DNA of 64,000 bases from Rheum nobile (taxonomy: Eukaryota > Streptophyta > Magnoliopsida > Caryophyllales > Polygonaceae): the NCBI GenBank assembly GCA_027886185.1, contig WOAB01000619.1:3906001-3970000 (forward strand). The letters are read 5' to 3'. Position 1 is the stretch's first letter, and each line of letters opens with the position of its first letter. The notes beneath the pieces are model-generated. The model made no database searches. It saw nothing but the letters and a program-made list of their open reading frames with translations, and had not been told where the DNA came from. Position numbers and translations under genes: made by a program. Below, in pieces: positions 54,120 to 64,000 of the stretch.

Positions 54120-56377
54120 ACTCTTCTCAAGCATGCCTCATTTCCCTTATACCTTTGGGACTATGCCTTTGAGACCGCCGCATTACTCATAAGTCGCCTA
54201 CCCACTCCCATTATTCAAAACAAATCCCCTTCTGAGTGTGTTTTTCCACCCCCCCCCCCCCCCCCCCCCCCCGCCCGATTACAATTTTCTCCACATCTTT
54301 GGTTGCTTGTGCTACCCTAATCTTCATACATGCCTTCCCCAAAAATTAGCTTGCTACTCTACCCCAACCACCTTTCTCGGCTATAGCTCATATCACGAAG
54401 GCTACTTATGCCTTGATCAAGAAACAAATCGTGTTTATATATCTCATGATGTTATATTTCACGAAACTATATTTCCTTTCTCTGAGCCCAATACACATGA
54501 CCAAAACCCACCCCCACCACTCATACGTCCTTACCCACCCTTCCCTTCTTCATCATGGGCCCCCTTACAAGCCCAACAACATCTCATCCCATTTCTCCTT
54601 CTCTAAGCCCATTATCCCAGCATATCATATCCTCACAAATATCACCATCCTCGTCCACCTGCCCTATTTCCCCATCTATGACATATTCATCCTTCTTTTT
54701 ATAAAATACATAATCTCCCACCATTCCTACCCCTTCTCTGCTGCCACCCCATTCATTGACCACAAGAGCTCACAACAACATCACAAAACCCTTGGTCTAT
54801 CGTAACGATACTATCCCCTGGCCATCCTGCTCCAAGTCGACCCTTAATTTCAATGAACATGTTAATTATATAGAAGCCTCAAAGCCTTCCGAATGGAGTT
54901 TGGCCATGGTTGTCGAATTTCAAGCATTACTCAAATCCAGAACTTGGTCCCTTTTCCCTTCCCCACCTAACTCCAACACCTTGGGCGTCAAATGGGTCTT
55001 TAAGACCAAACGCAAATTAGATGGTACCATCGAGCGACATAAAGCCCGCCTTGTTACCAAGGGATATAATCAATTAGAAGGAGTGTATTTCACTAAAACT
55101 TTCAGCCCTGTAACCAAACCCAACCACAATTCGCCTTCTCCTCTCCATAGCTGTAGTGCGACAATGGTCGGTCTGGCAACTCAACATACAAAATGTGTTT
55201 CTTCATGGTTACTTGACTTAAGATGTATATATCTCCTAACCCCCTGGCTTTGTTCATGATAATTTTCCTAACTATGTCTGCAAATTGCACAAATCGCTCT
55301 ATGGCCTAAACCAGACACCTAGAGCATAGTTCTATAAACAGAGCTCTGCCATTGCCATGGGATTCACCGCCTCTGGCGTTAACACATCTCTTTCTGCCTT
55401 CCATCATTTCTTCAAATTTGTATTTGTACTCGTCTATCTTGACGACTTACTAGTTGTGGACTCTGATAAGGCTTTGTTGTCAACCTTCATCTCATGTCTC
55501 TCTATTCAATTTCCAGTCAAAGACTTGGGTGGTGTCCACTACTTTCTTGGCATACAAATTACCAAGACACATAAAGGTTTTGATCTCTGTTAGTCTAAAT
55601 ACACTAGGGATCTTTGTCACAAATTGAATATGAGCAACTGCAAAGGCATTAATACTTCAATCTCCACTCCCTGTTCTGATCTAGTCATTGATTCACCAAG
55701 TTTTGAAGACATACTCTATATCACGGTGTTGTGGGCAGCCTACAATATCTAGCATTCACCAGGCCCTGCATCTCCTTTGTTGTGAACAAGGTTTCCAATA
55801 TATGCATCAACCCCACCCGATTCACTGCAATAAGTCAAGCACATTTTGCGCTATCTCCATGCCGTAATTGATCACAAATTTCACATCCTCAACCTCTTCC
55901 CCATCTTTGTATGCCTTCTCTGATGCCTAATGGGCCGAAGACCACCTTGATCGCAAGTTCGTCGATGCTTATTGTATATTTTTGGGCAAAAATCCGAGCT
56001 CTTGAAAACAGACCCCGGTGGCCCGATCTTCTACATAATCTGAATAAAGGGCATTGGCCCATGCTACTTGTGAGATTTTGTGGTTACAATCTCTGCTTGC
56101 ACAACTTGGCATATATTTATCACATGCCCTCATTCTTTGATGCGATAATATGGGATCAACTTATATTTCTGTCAATCATGTTCTCCACCATCGGATCAAG
56201 CACATCTCCATCGATTATCCCTTTGTAAGGGAAAGAGTTCAAGCCAAAACCCTTCAAGTGGATTTTTTGTCCTCTAAAGACCAGCTCACAGATCTCCTCA
56301 CAAAACCTTTGCATTTCACACGCTTCCAACTTCTTCGATCCAAACTTTGCCTTCAAACGTTTGAACCGAGGGGGCAT
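54120..56377 (+). pseudogene. Copia-4 integrase end, RT and RNase H
   Basis: Protease and the D-D-E integrase core are missing. Recognisable text starts at LWDYAFETAALLISRLPTP (about 54150), then DYNFLHIFGCLCYPNLHT after a poly-C run, and HDVIFHETIFPFS. RT: ASKPSEWSLAMVVEFQALL, LGVKWVFKTKRKLDGTIE, a shift near 55120, then LVYLDDLLVV (about 55430, YLDD in place of YVDD) and VKDLGGVHYFLGIQI. RNase H remnants reach RIKHISIDYPFVRERVQAK and DLLTKPLHFTRFQLLRSKL. Stops and shifts are frequent; it is older than Copia-3. Confidence 0.8.
54249..54272. repeat. Poly-C run of 24 bases
   Basis: An uninterrupted run of C directly after ttttcca, inside former integrase coding DNA where the family has ordinary sequence before PDYNFLH. 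A second C run is at 58134-58162. Confidence 0.9.
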
Positions 56378-56405
56378 ACTGAGGACAAGAATGTAAAAGA
56401 CACTG

Positions 56406-56589
56406 GAGCTTGCACATACATCCATGCCCGTTTCACCCGGGAAGGTCGGAGATGGCAAGGGTGAGGTCCTCGTTCCACTCGGGATTGTAGCTTGCATTCA
56501 CCGTCCGCGTCTTCACTTTGACTTCTCCCATCCGAATGACCACGTACGGGTCGCTCGAGCTTGCACATACATCCATGCCCGTTTCACCC
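56406..56589. repeat. 33-bp direct repeat at the Copia-4/exon junction
   Basis: gagcttgcacatacatccatgcccgtttcaccc is exact at 56406-56438 and 56557-56589. The second belongs to the C2 exon. The first is inserted between the exon's end and the truncated Copia-4 LTR, like filler DNA copied during break repair. Confidence 0.85.
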
Positions 56590-56690
56590 TTATCTTCAGT
56601 GCTCCCACTACTTCCTTCGATCTCCACTGTTCTTACCAGCTAGTCTTATACAGATCAAGAAAAAAGCAGAAGAAATGGAGGAGGAGATTA
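56439..56690 (-). pseudogene. CAR-like C2-domain protein, first exon
   Basis: On minus the exon reads VEIEGSSGS, then in one frame ALKIRVKR and, after a one-base shift, GMDVCASSSDPYVVIRMGEV, VKTRTVNASYNPEW and NEDLTLAISDLP. LKIRVKRG...SDPYVV and NPEWNEDLTL are the start and the first calcium-binding loops of the CAR-type C2 domain. A single missing G in the run cggg (aaacgggcatgg) explains the shift, so the start is out of frame with the domain. The middle of the domain, with the second half of strand 3 and the Y-D-x-D loop, is missing. The remaining exon is at 52222-52521. Confidence 0.8.
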
Positions 56691-57142
56691 ATTTCTGCAT
56701 GAGTCTAAGCTAGCTAGAGGGAAGAAATGTTCTAAGGATCGAAAGAGATTAGAAAGATTTGGTTATGGAAAAATATTGCTATATGAGTATGGATACCACG
56801 TCTTGGTCTGAGGATGAGAGCTAATTAAGAAGGGGCTGCCTGTAATTGTCGTGACTAGTATTTAAGAGTTGACTAAGTTCCTTCTATGTTCCCTAGTTGG
56901 ATTCTTTATTTCGCTTGCTTAATTACACAAAAGGTCACTTTAGAACACAAATATATATTTGACAAATTCAAAATGTACGTATATAAGATATGTAACCATG
57001 AACCGTTCCCATTTATCATTAACTTTTAGAAAAAGCCATGCATCATGCATGTGATCGACTTTATTTGAACTCGAATTACACGTACAAGTCGTACTTACGT
57101 ATACATGTTATGTAACCATGAACCGTTCCCATTTATCATTAA
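56691..57142. other. Upstream region of the C2 gene, with a 120-bp spaced repeat
   Basis: No coding. Sequence tatgtaaccatgaaccgttc (then ccatttatcattaac) occurs at 56989-57023 and 57109-57143, an offset of 120 bp, with weaker similarity to the left of each. It may contain the former promoter of the minus-strand C2 gene. Confidence 0.5.
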
Positions 57143-57159
57143 CACTAGTACAAAAAGTG
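57143..57159 (+). other. Possible CACTA transposon terminus
   Basis: CACTAGTACAAAAAGTG, preceded by taa, fits the terminal inverted repeat of plant CACTA (En/Spm) elements. No opposite end is present before the duplication breakpoint at 58405, so this rests on one 17-bp match. Confidence 0.4.
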
Positions 57160-57386
57160 TATTTCTCGACAGTTACTTCTCAGAGGTTCATTAAACCCCC
57201 GTAAACCATGTACCGTAGCTTGGGCGAGTACACAAGAAAAGATGCAAGATTGATGTCGACATGCTACACTCTCATACAGGTAAAATAATAGTACTTAATT
57301 TATAATGAATTTTGTTGTTCACCATGAATTTTGTTCTAAACGTATTTATTCATTGAATCCATTTGGAACACATCATCATTTTCAGG

Positions 57387-57690
57387 CGTGGATCTACCAG
57401 TACTTCCCTATGTTTAGACTTGCAGAGAGTAGAAGTTGGGACTTTAATGAGTTGATCCCATATGCTCGTAAATGGGACCTTTCAGAGAAGCCTAACCGGA
57501 TGAGGGACTACAGAACCGAGCTTGATATGATGATTGCCCGTGGATCTACCAGTACTTCCCTATGTTTAGACCTGCAGAGAGTAGAAGTTGGGACTTTAAT
57601 GAGTTGATTCCATATGCTCGTAAATGGGACCTTTCAGAGAAGCCCAACCGGATGAGGGACTACAGAACCGAGCTTGATATGATGATTGCT
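57387..57690. repeat. 152-bp tandem duplication in PMD exon
   Basis: 57387-57538 and 57539-57690 repeat head to tail (cgtggatctaccagtacttc at the start of each) with about three differences. 152 is not a multiple of three, so the exon frame is broken. Confidence 0.9.
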
Positions 57691-58133
57691 GAGAGAGTAA
57701 GTGCATCTACGGTCTCTCTATATTAAGTTAGAAATCCAATGATAGATATGTAATTGTTTGGCATCCCATTATGTTTAGGTTGACTGGATGCCATACGGTC
57801 CGATTGACTTCAGCAATGAATTCTTCGCTCCGTCTCTCTTCCATGGAGTTTTGTCTTGTCTTTGGATCACGGAGCCGTACATGCCCGATCGTGTGGCCAG
57901 ACAATTTGCCCGGGTACAGCAAGTACCAAGACCGCTAATAGTGCCAATAAAGGCATGGAGGGGCCCTAAAATCAGCTCGTACACCGTGGAATACGACAGG
58001 GCTCAATTTGTATGGGATGCCCAGAACATACATTCCATGAGACTAGATGTGATAGGCCCTCCTGTCGTGTAAGCGCATGAGTGTAGCGGTGGTTACATGG
58101 GCTGGTAACTCCCACGTACACACCCATTCATCA

Positions 58134-58162
58134 CCCCCCCTCCCCCCCCCCCCCCCCCCCCC
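58134..58162. repeat. Poly-C run in PMD intron
   Basis: Seven C, one T, then 21 C, in the intron between blocks 2 and 3. It is close in form to the run at 54249-54272. Confidence 0.9.
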
Positions 58163-58405
58163 GAGCATTGAAGATGCGACACAGGTATGAAATTGACTAA
58201 TTTGTAGGTTGTTGTTTACGGTTAACACAACACTTATTTCATTTACATATGAATGTTTTTGTGTTGTGTGCAGTGCATCAAATATTGCTACAGTCGTCTA
58301 CACCCACATCGCACCCATGAATGTGAAGATGTATCAGAGGCGGTACACCAATCACTGGATCGAATGTATCCCTTCCTACCCTGAGGATACTTTTATTATC
58401 GAACT

Positions 58406-61282
58406 TGTGTTATCCAGGATCGGCATACGAAGACGCTGATTGGAGCGCGTAGACGGAAAGATAACCTCTACTACCTCATGACGGTCTCTTACAAGTTCCT
58501 TATGGCGACAAAGACAAGCCTAACAACATAAGTATGGCATGAAAGGATGGGACACCCTTCGGATCAAGTTTTAAATTTAATAGATGTATGTAAGGATAGT
58601 TCAGTTTCTACTAAAGTGTGTGATGTATGCCATCAGGCAAAGCAAACAAGGAATAAATTTCCATTAAGCTACTCGAGAGCTAGTGCCGCATTTGATTTAA
58701 TACATTGCGATCTATGGGGACCTTATCAAAAAGCCTCCTCTTGCGGAGCGCACTACTTCCTAACGATCGTTGACGATCACACCCGGGCAGTTTGGATATA
58801 CCTGCTCATATATAAAAAGGAAGTAAAGAAGACACTCCTAAAATTCTTTGCAATGACTGAACGCCAATTTGATACAAAGATCAAAACCTTGCGCAGCGAC
58901 AATGGAACATAATTCATATGTATGAAGAATTTCTTTGAAGAACATGGTAATATATTTCAAACGTCATGTGCAAGAACACCTCAACAGAATGGCATAGTCG
59001 AAAGAAAACATCGACACATACTCAACGTAGCCTGCGCATTGAGATTCCAAGGCCATCTTCCAATCGATTTCTGGGATGAATGTGCTTTGGCGACAATATA
59101 CTTGATTAATCGGTTGTCTTCTCCATTATTGCAAGGGAAAATCCCATTTGAGTTGCTTCATGGAGTTCGGCCAGATTATTCACATATCCGAGTTCTATGA
59201 TGCCTTAGCTACGTTCACAATTCAACTAGAGGTGGATACAAATTCGCAAGTCGAGGACGGAAATGTATCTTCGTTGTTTACCCTTCAGGTAAGAAAGCAT
59301 GGAGATTCTATGACCCCATCACCAATGAGTTTTTAATATTGAGAGATGCAACGTTTTATGAACATTTATTCCCATTTAATCAAGAAACAAATTCGGATAT
59401 TGCATCTCCCACAATTTTATCTAATGATGAAAACATTGGTTCGTGTATAACTACTTCTGACGCAATTGATGGTACTAAAATGCAAGAAACATGACCTGAT
59501 ATCACTTTGCCTTCAACAATTGATGAATCAGATGAATTGCCCAATTCATTTATTGAATTATCTGAATCTGAGACAGAACACCTGCAAGAAACATCAGACA
59601 ACATGATTGGTGTCCACGAGCATATGCCTGGTCAAACAGAAAATGTTACAGAGCATCCTCAGGAAGGAAGAGGATGTCGAACTCGAATACCTTCCACACG
59701 TTTGCGAGATTATGTGACCAACACAACAAAATTGATACACACTTCTGATTCAAGCAGTCATTATCCTTTGCATAATTATGTCACTTGTGAAAGATTTTCT
59801 CAAGAGCACCGTGGATATTTAACAAGCATTTCAGAGCATAAGGAGCCAAACTCTTTTGCAGAAGCTATAAAAGATGAACGATGGAGAAAGGCTACGGAAT
59901 CAGAAATACAAGCATTAAAAGAAAATAACACTTGGACTCTATCTCGCCTACCTAATGGAAAGAAAGCATTGGGATGCAAATGGGTCTATCGGATTAAATA
60001 TAAATCTGATGGATCAATCAAAAGATTTAAAGCTAGGCTTGTTATCCTTGGAAATCATCAAGTGGCTGGGATCGACTATTCAGAAACGTTTGCTCCCGTT
60101 GCAAAAATGGTCACCGTACGATCATTCATGGCAGTCGCAACTATTAAAGGATGGGAGTTACACCAAATGGATGTGCATAAAGCCTTCTTGCACGGCGATT
60201 TACATGAAGAATTATATATGCGACCGCCGGTGGGATTTAAACCATCTGATTCCTCTCTCGTGTGCAAACTACAAAAATCACTATATGGACTACCCCAATC
60301 TCCAAGGTGTTGGCTTGCTAAACTCTCAGCCAAGCTGCGTGAATACGGTTTCTCTCAATCTTATCATGATTATTCTCTTTTTACCTTGATTAACCAAGAC
60401 GTGCAACTCTTCATCCTCATCTATGTGGATGATCTAATTATTTCAGGGAGTGACACAACCGCTATCTTAAAAGTAAAAGATTATTTAAGAACTTGCTTTA
60501 AAATGAAGGACTTAGGGCCTTTAAAATATTTTCTAGGTGTTGAAGTCGCTAGACTTCCTACATGCATCTACCTAAGTCAACGGAAATATGCTCTTGATAT
60601 TATCTCTGATGTCGGCTTATTAGGATCAAAACCTGCCGACTTTCCCATGGATACTCACCATAAGCTTGCACTATCCTCTACACCTGCCTTACGCGATCCC
60701 GAAAAATATCGCCGGCTCATTGGAAGGCTATTCTACCTTTGTTTTTCAAGACCTGATTTAGCCTATTCAGTACATATTCTATCTCAGTTTATGCAAGAAC
60801 CCTCGATGGATCACTGGCAAGCAGCTTTGCGTGTGGTACGTTACATCAAAAATCACCCTGGACAGGGCATTCTTCTCAGGTCTGATTGTCCTCTCCAATT
60901 GCAAGGATGGTGCGACTCGGATTGGGCCAGTTGTCCGATCACCCGCCGATCACTTTCCGGCTGGTTGGTGTTCCTCGGTGACTCCCCAATCTCTTGGAAA
61001 ACAAAGAAGCAACTTGTTGTTTCCATGTCTTCCGCTGAAGCCGAATATCGATCCATGGCCATGCTCACATGTGAACTTAAATGGCTCAAAGGGCTCTTAA
61101 GCGATCTTCAAGTTCCTCATCCGGATCATATCCCAATTCATTGCGACAATCAATCGGCACTTCATATTGCCCGCAATCCGGTCTTCCATGAACGCACAAA
61201 ACATATCGAAGTTGATTGTCATTTCGTTCGCGATGAAATCTCTAATGGAACTCTCTTGCCCGCAATCCCGTCTTCCATATAG
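58406..61282 (+). pseudogene. Copia-3 pol, second copy
   Basis: Copy of 47321-50197. It starts at the duplication breakpoint, so gag and protease are absent. It has CAG where copy 1 has TAG (47329), but new stops TAA near 58531 and TGA at 59198-59200. Stops at 58910 and 59492 are shared with copy 1. The 591-codon RT-RNase H frame (59507-61282) is again open, keeps LIYVDDLIISG, and differs by a few residues: LYGLPQSPRCW in place of LYGLRQSPRCW, and a Gly-to-Glu change near DPEKYRRLI. Confidence 0.9.
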
Positions 61283-63306
61283 CATAGGTAGAATGGACGG
61301 TATAACATAAAATTAAGCTCTAAGTGGTAGGAGAATCGTCCAAGAGTCTTGTTAAATAACCCAAAACGTGCATTCAAAGAGTAAGACTGTAGTTGATTAC
61401 ATAGAATGACTCGTATGCCACAATGCTTACACTTCCATTAACAAGAGAAGAAACAATGATTTCTAAACCTTGTATCTTTCCTTCATCAAATTGGAGAGAG
61501 TTTTGTGGATGTGAAAAATATTCAAGCAACAAGTAAAGTAGCTGCCAACATTGGAAATGAATATAGATTCTGATACCAACGGTGATATTTCGTGCGCATA
61601 GATCCATGTTATGAGAAGCAAGATCTATGTAGATAGCACAACCATCACGTAGAAATGAGTGAAAAACTTCTTTGGGATGGTCAATTTCTACAGGTTATCA
61701 AAACTTGAGTGTAAGTTAAGAGCATTTGACATTTTACACAAATCAACTTGATGACCATGAATCAAAAGTGAAACTAAAACTGAATTGTTCAAAGGGGAGA
61801 AGCGTGAAACCAAATAATACATTATTCAAAGCATTGAGTCATTGTCCCGTCAAATTTGATAGATGAAAGAATCCATAATTGATAAGACGACACAATATAT
61901 AATAGTACCACACGGCTTCAACTACCATTTCCGATGTGTTGCCTTATTCACGAATTGCAAAATTTGAGATCTACAACAAATGGTTTACATCAAAAGAAAA
62001 CATGTTGGCTGCCTATTGATTGATTTCTAAAAAGTTTTCTACCTTTCTATCTAAATCATGCATTCCATTAACAAAACATAAAAAACAAGAAAACAAATCA
62101 GAACAAACAAGCAAAGTAAACTAAATTAAGCAACGTAAAACACATAACTATTCCTATTTCAATCTGATTCCAACACGCATAAAACCCGAATCAAAACAAA
62201 CAACCAAGCTCTTTTACCAGCAACAATAAAGACAATCACCAATGTTGAATTCCTTGAGTTTTGATAGTAACAAACATCCAACTAATATGCTTCTTGAGTG
62301 TCTTAGGGAACTTAAAGAATGTCACCAGGTACAATGGCTCCTTGATAATTGAGAGGGAAAGGAAGGTCTTTCAGACGGACCGTTACCTCAATGGGAACAA
62401 GGTCGTTGTAATATTGACGGAAGCTTTAATCAAAAAGTAAACTTCTTATTTGGATAAGATCTCGTCAAGATGTGATACGATCATGATCAGGAGACTGAGA
62501 AAGGATGAAGATTGTGATCCTTGGTGGTTTTGAAGAAGGAAGGAGAGAGAAAATATTCTTTTTATCTTTAGATTATATTTTAAGATATAAAATATTCAAT
62601 GTATTAATCTTCGGTTAAAATAGAGTAGTTATGATATCTTTTGCTTATTGGGAAAGTGAGAAAATATCTCATTTCGTGCCTAGGTTTGATTAGGAAACCA
62701 TATATAAGTGGATGGAAATTCCATTTGTTGGTTAACGAAGTCGAACCAAAAGCATCGGTGCAACTAAGAGAAGAAGCCTTCGAGTCTTTGCTGGTTGAGT
62801 TCGTGAGCTGAAGTGGTAGGAGTGATTCAAGACTAGGTAGGAAGTCTAGGGTTGAGTATGAGCTACACTTATAAGCGAACAAGAAATCAATAAGATAAGT
62901 AGACCTATTCTAAATCCTCTCTAGTGAAAACTAGAATGTAGTGATTTTTTGTTTAAATAGGTAGTTGGCTATTTGGAGTTTTCCACTCTAAGTATTGTGT
63001 TCTAAAAAAGTTCATATTTCTTGTGTTTCATTCTGCTTCATTTTGTGGGAAAAAAAACATTTGTTTCCTCAGATGTAACCCTAACGATCCAACAACCAAT
63101 AAGACATCACAATAAGCTGCACTTTCCAATTTAAACACAAATCAACTAAAATGGGTACATTTCTTATTAATGAATGGGGATGGATTCATAAGTACATTGA
63201 AAACATTGATTAATAGAAAAACACATGCAGGACATGGGGAGTAATTCATAGGTTCAATCAATCAATCAATCAAGCACAAGCATGATCCTCATTGAGAACA
63301 CGCAGA
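61283..63306. other. Unassigned interval, second copy
   Basis: Copy of 50198-52221 with a few substitutions (for example cggtataac for tggtataac near 61299 and ctaggtagg for ctaggtggg near 62835). It includes the same PBS-like word. Nothing coding. Confidence 0.6.
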
Positions 63307-63606
63307 TCAACAGTCAAGAAGGAGACTTGAAAAGCCTCTTGTACCGGGGAGATCAAACCACTCAATCTGGATCTCCACTTTCCCACTCTCGCAATTCTTG
63401 AGCTGTAAGATGATGTGTTATACCATCTTTCCCTGGAGAGTCCACACCACCTCGCTCTCCTCTACCAAGCAGTTGACGTCACTCGACTGCACCTTCTTCA
63501 CCATCGTCCCCGCCACCGGTGCCTCCCCTAGCCACCCCATGCACTCAAAATACTCTTTTATATCAATCTCTGCCTCCCGCATTGCATCATCCCTTGAAAA
63601 TATGTC
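63307..63606 (-). pseudogene. CAR-like C2-domain protein, last exon (copy 2)
   Basis: Copy of 52222-52521, with the same acceptor, the same AEIDIKEYFECMGWLGEAP text and the same in-frame stop before HIIL. The shared stop shows the gene was already broken before the duplication. Confidence 0.85.
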
Positions 63607-63885
63607 CTATAAATTATCTCATCCATTATCATATATATTCTTGATCCTTTCACTAATACTTGTCTTTTCAAGACGTGACATAGTTGTAAGCCAATTTGCT
63701 AGTTCAACTGAAATGTTTAAGTTAATTATTAGTTACATTACCCTTATTTAATATTAACATTCTCCTATGTCTTACTTAACTGTCATCAAACTCGATCATA
63801 TTGAGTCAATGGAAGAATTGCTCAAAATGAAAACCTGCATGTGCATATTTGTTAGCAATCCTCATTTCAACAATATATTACTCAT

Positions 63886-64000
63886 TGTACCAAGGACAAG
63901 AATGTAAATGACACTAGTACGGATTCTGGATAAACATTACATCCTAATGATGAGTAGTAGAATTCTAGAACCTTTAACAATCTTGTGCAAGGATATCCTA
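63886..64000 (+). repeat. Copia-4 LTR start, second copy
   Basis: TGTACCAAGGACAAGAATG and onwards, equal to 52801-52915, cut by the window end. It implies that the second unit also contains Copia-4. Confidence 0.8.

Larger units (their letters stand above)
52801..56405 (+). mobile_element. Copia-4: degenerate Ty1/copia element in the C2 gene
   Basis: 5' LTR about 52801-52965 (TGTACCAAGGACAAGAATG), PBS-like cgatatcagagcc at 52966-52978, gag, a deletion taking out protease and most of the integrase core, RT, RNase H, and the purine tract cgagggggcata. Then comes the first about 28 bp of a 3' LTR (tgaggacaagaatgtaaaag, 56378-56405), cut off where C2 exon sequence starts. It lies between the two surviving exons of the CAR-like gene and thus interrupts it. 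Confidence 0.8.
57386..58403 (+). pseudogene. Plant mobile domain (PMD, MAIN-like) gene fragment
   Basis: Three exon-like blocks with GT-AG borders. Block 1 (57386 to about 57697, after ttttcag and before gtaagt) reads QAWIYQYFPMFRLAESRSWD and WDLSEKPNRMRDYRTELDMM, and contains a tandem duplication. Block 2 (57779 to about 58070, after gtttag) reads DWMPYGPIDFSNEFFAPSLF and EPYMPDRVARQFARVQQVPR. Block 3 (58274-58403, after gtgcag) reads MYQRRYTNHWIECIPSYPED. These match the aminotransferase-like plant mobile domain found in MAIN-like and PP7-long-form-like proteins and in transposon-carried genes. The start is missing, block 1 is frame-shifted, and the 3' end is cut at the duplication breakpoint. 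Confidence 0.75.
58406..64000 (+). repeat. Large direct repeat, copy 2
   Basis: Begins at tgtgttatcc (58406) and reaches the window end, where it still matches 52915. It is the start of the second unit of an 11,085-bp tandem duplication. The junction 58405/58406 joins PMD exon text to the middle of copia pol. Confidence 0.95.

Overview
This is plant (angiosperm, probably eudicot) nuclear DNA. There is no bacterial-style gene packing. Almost all of the 64 kb is decayed LTR retrotransposon sequence, largely inserted one element into another, with small remnants of host genes: a C2-domain protein of the CAR type and a plant-mobile-domain (PMD) gene with typical GT-AG introns. No rRNA, tRNA or CRISPR feature was seen, and no host gene looks intact.

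Layout. (1) 1-893 is a minus-strand Ty1/copia gag relic. (2) 894-14833 is a plus-strand Ty3/gypsy element of the Tat lineage (two RNase H regions, an antisense ORF near the 3' LTR). An Athila-like gag-protease element on the minus strand (7458-13562) is inserted in the middle of that antisense ORF. (3) 14834-15254 is a copia protease scrap. (4) 15255-27112 is a minus-strand copia element with both LTRs (Copia-1, perhaps Sirevirus-like). It carries a 2.84-kb solo LTR (20678-23521, TSD TAATT) and a 364-bp hAT-type MITE (23886-24249, 8-bp TSD GCTTTACC). (5) 27113-28296 is unassigned AT-rich DNA with a perfect hairpin. (6) 28297-33592 is a plus-strand copia element (Copia-2) whose 5' LTR is preceded by a second copy of its own 3' UTR and polypurine tract, as in an LTR-sharing tandem array.

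(7) 34106-42625 is a three-level nest. A copia LTR is split by Gypsy-A (34895-42519), a gag-only element, whose gag is split in turn by Gypsy-B (37352-40278). Gypsy-B has a 729-codon open pol frame that runs through the polypurine tract into the LTR. (8) 42626-45560 is unassigned, with minisatellites of about 96 bp and 44 bp. (9) 45561-50197 is a plus-strand copia element truncated at its 3' end (Copia-3). (10) 50198-56700 is the remains of a CAR-like C2 gene on the minus strand, split by Copia-4 (52801-56405). (11) 57143-58405 is a possible CACTA terminus followed by a PMD gene fragment. (12) 58406-64000 repeats 47321-52915 almost perfectly at an offset of 11,085 bp, as expected if an 11,085-bp segment was tandemly duplicated and the second copy runs off the window.

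How the parts relate. The insertion order can be read in three places: Tat then Athila; Copia-1 then solo LTR and MITE; copia LTR then Gypsy-A then Gypsy-B. On top of this are many short direct duplications (33, 119, 120, 152, 173 and about 600 bp), mostly not multiples of three, which have broken frames. I found no new functional gene system. The most interesting signals are structural: the large recent tandem duplication, the antisense ORF split by an insertion, pol frames extending into LTRs with a surviving relic in a gag-only element, the 3'UTR-LTR tandem form of Copia-2, and an extra ORF with a promoter-like leader downstream of the Copia-1 pol.
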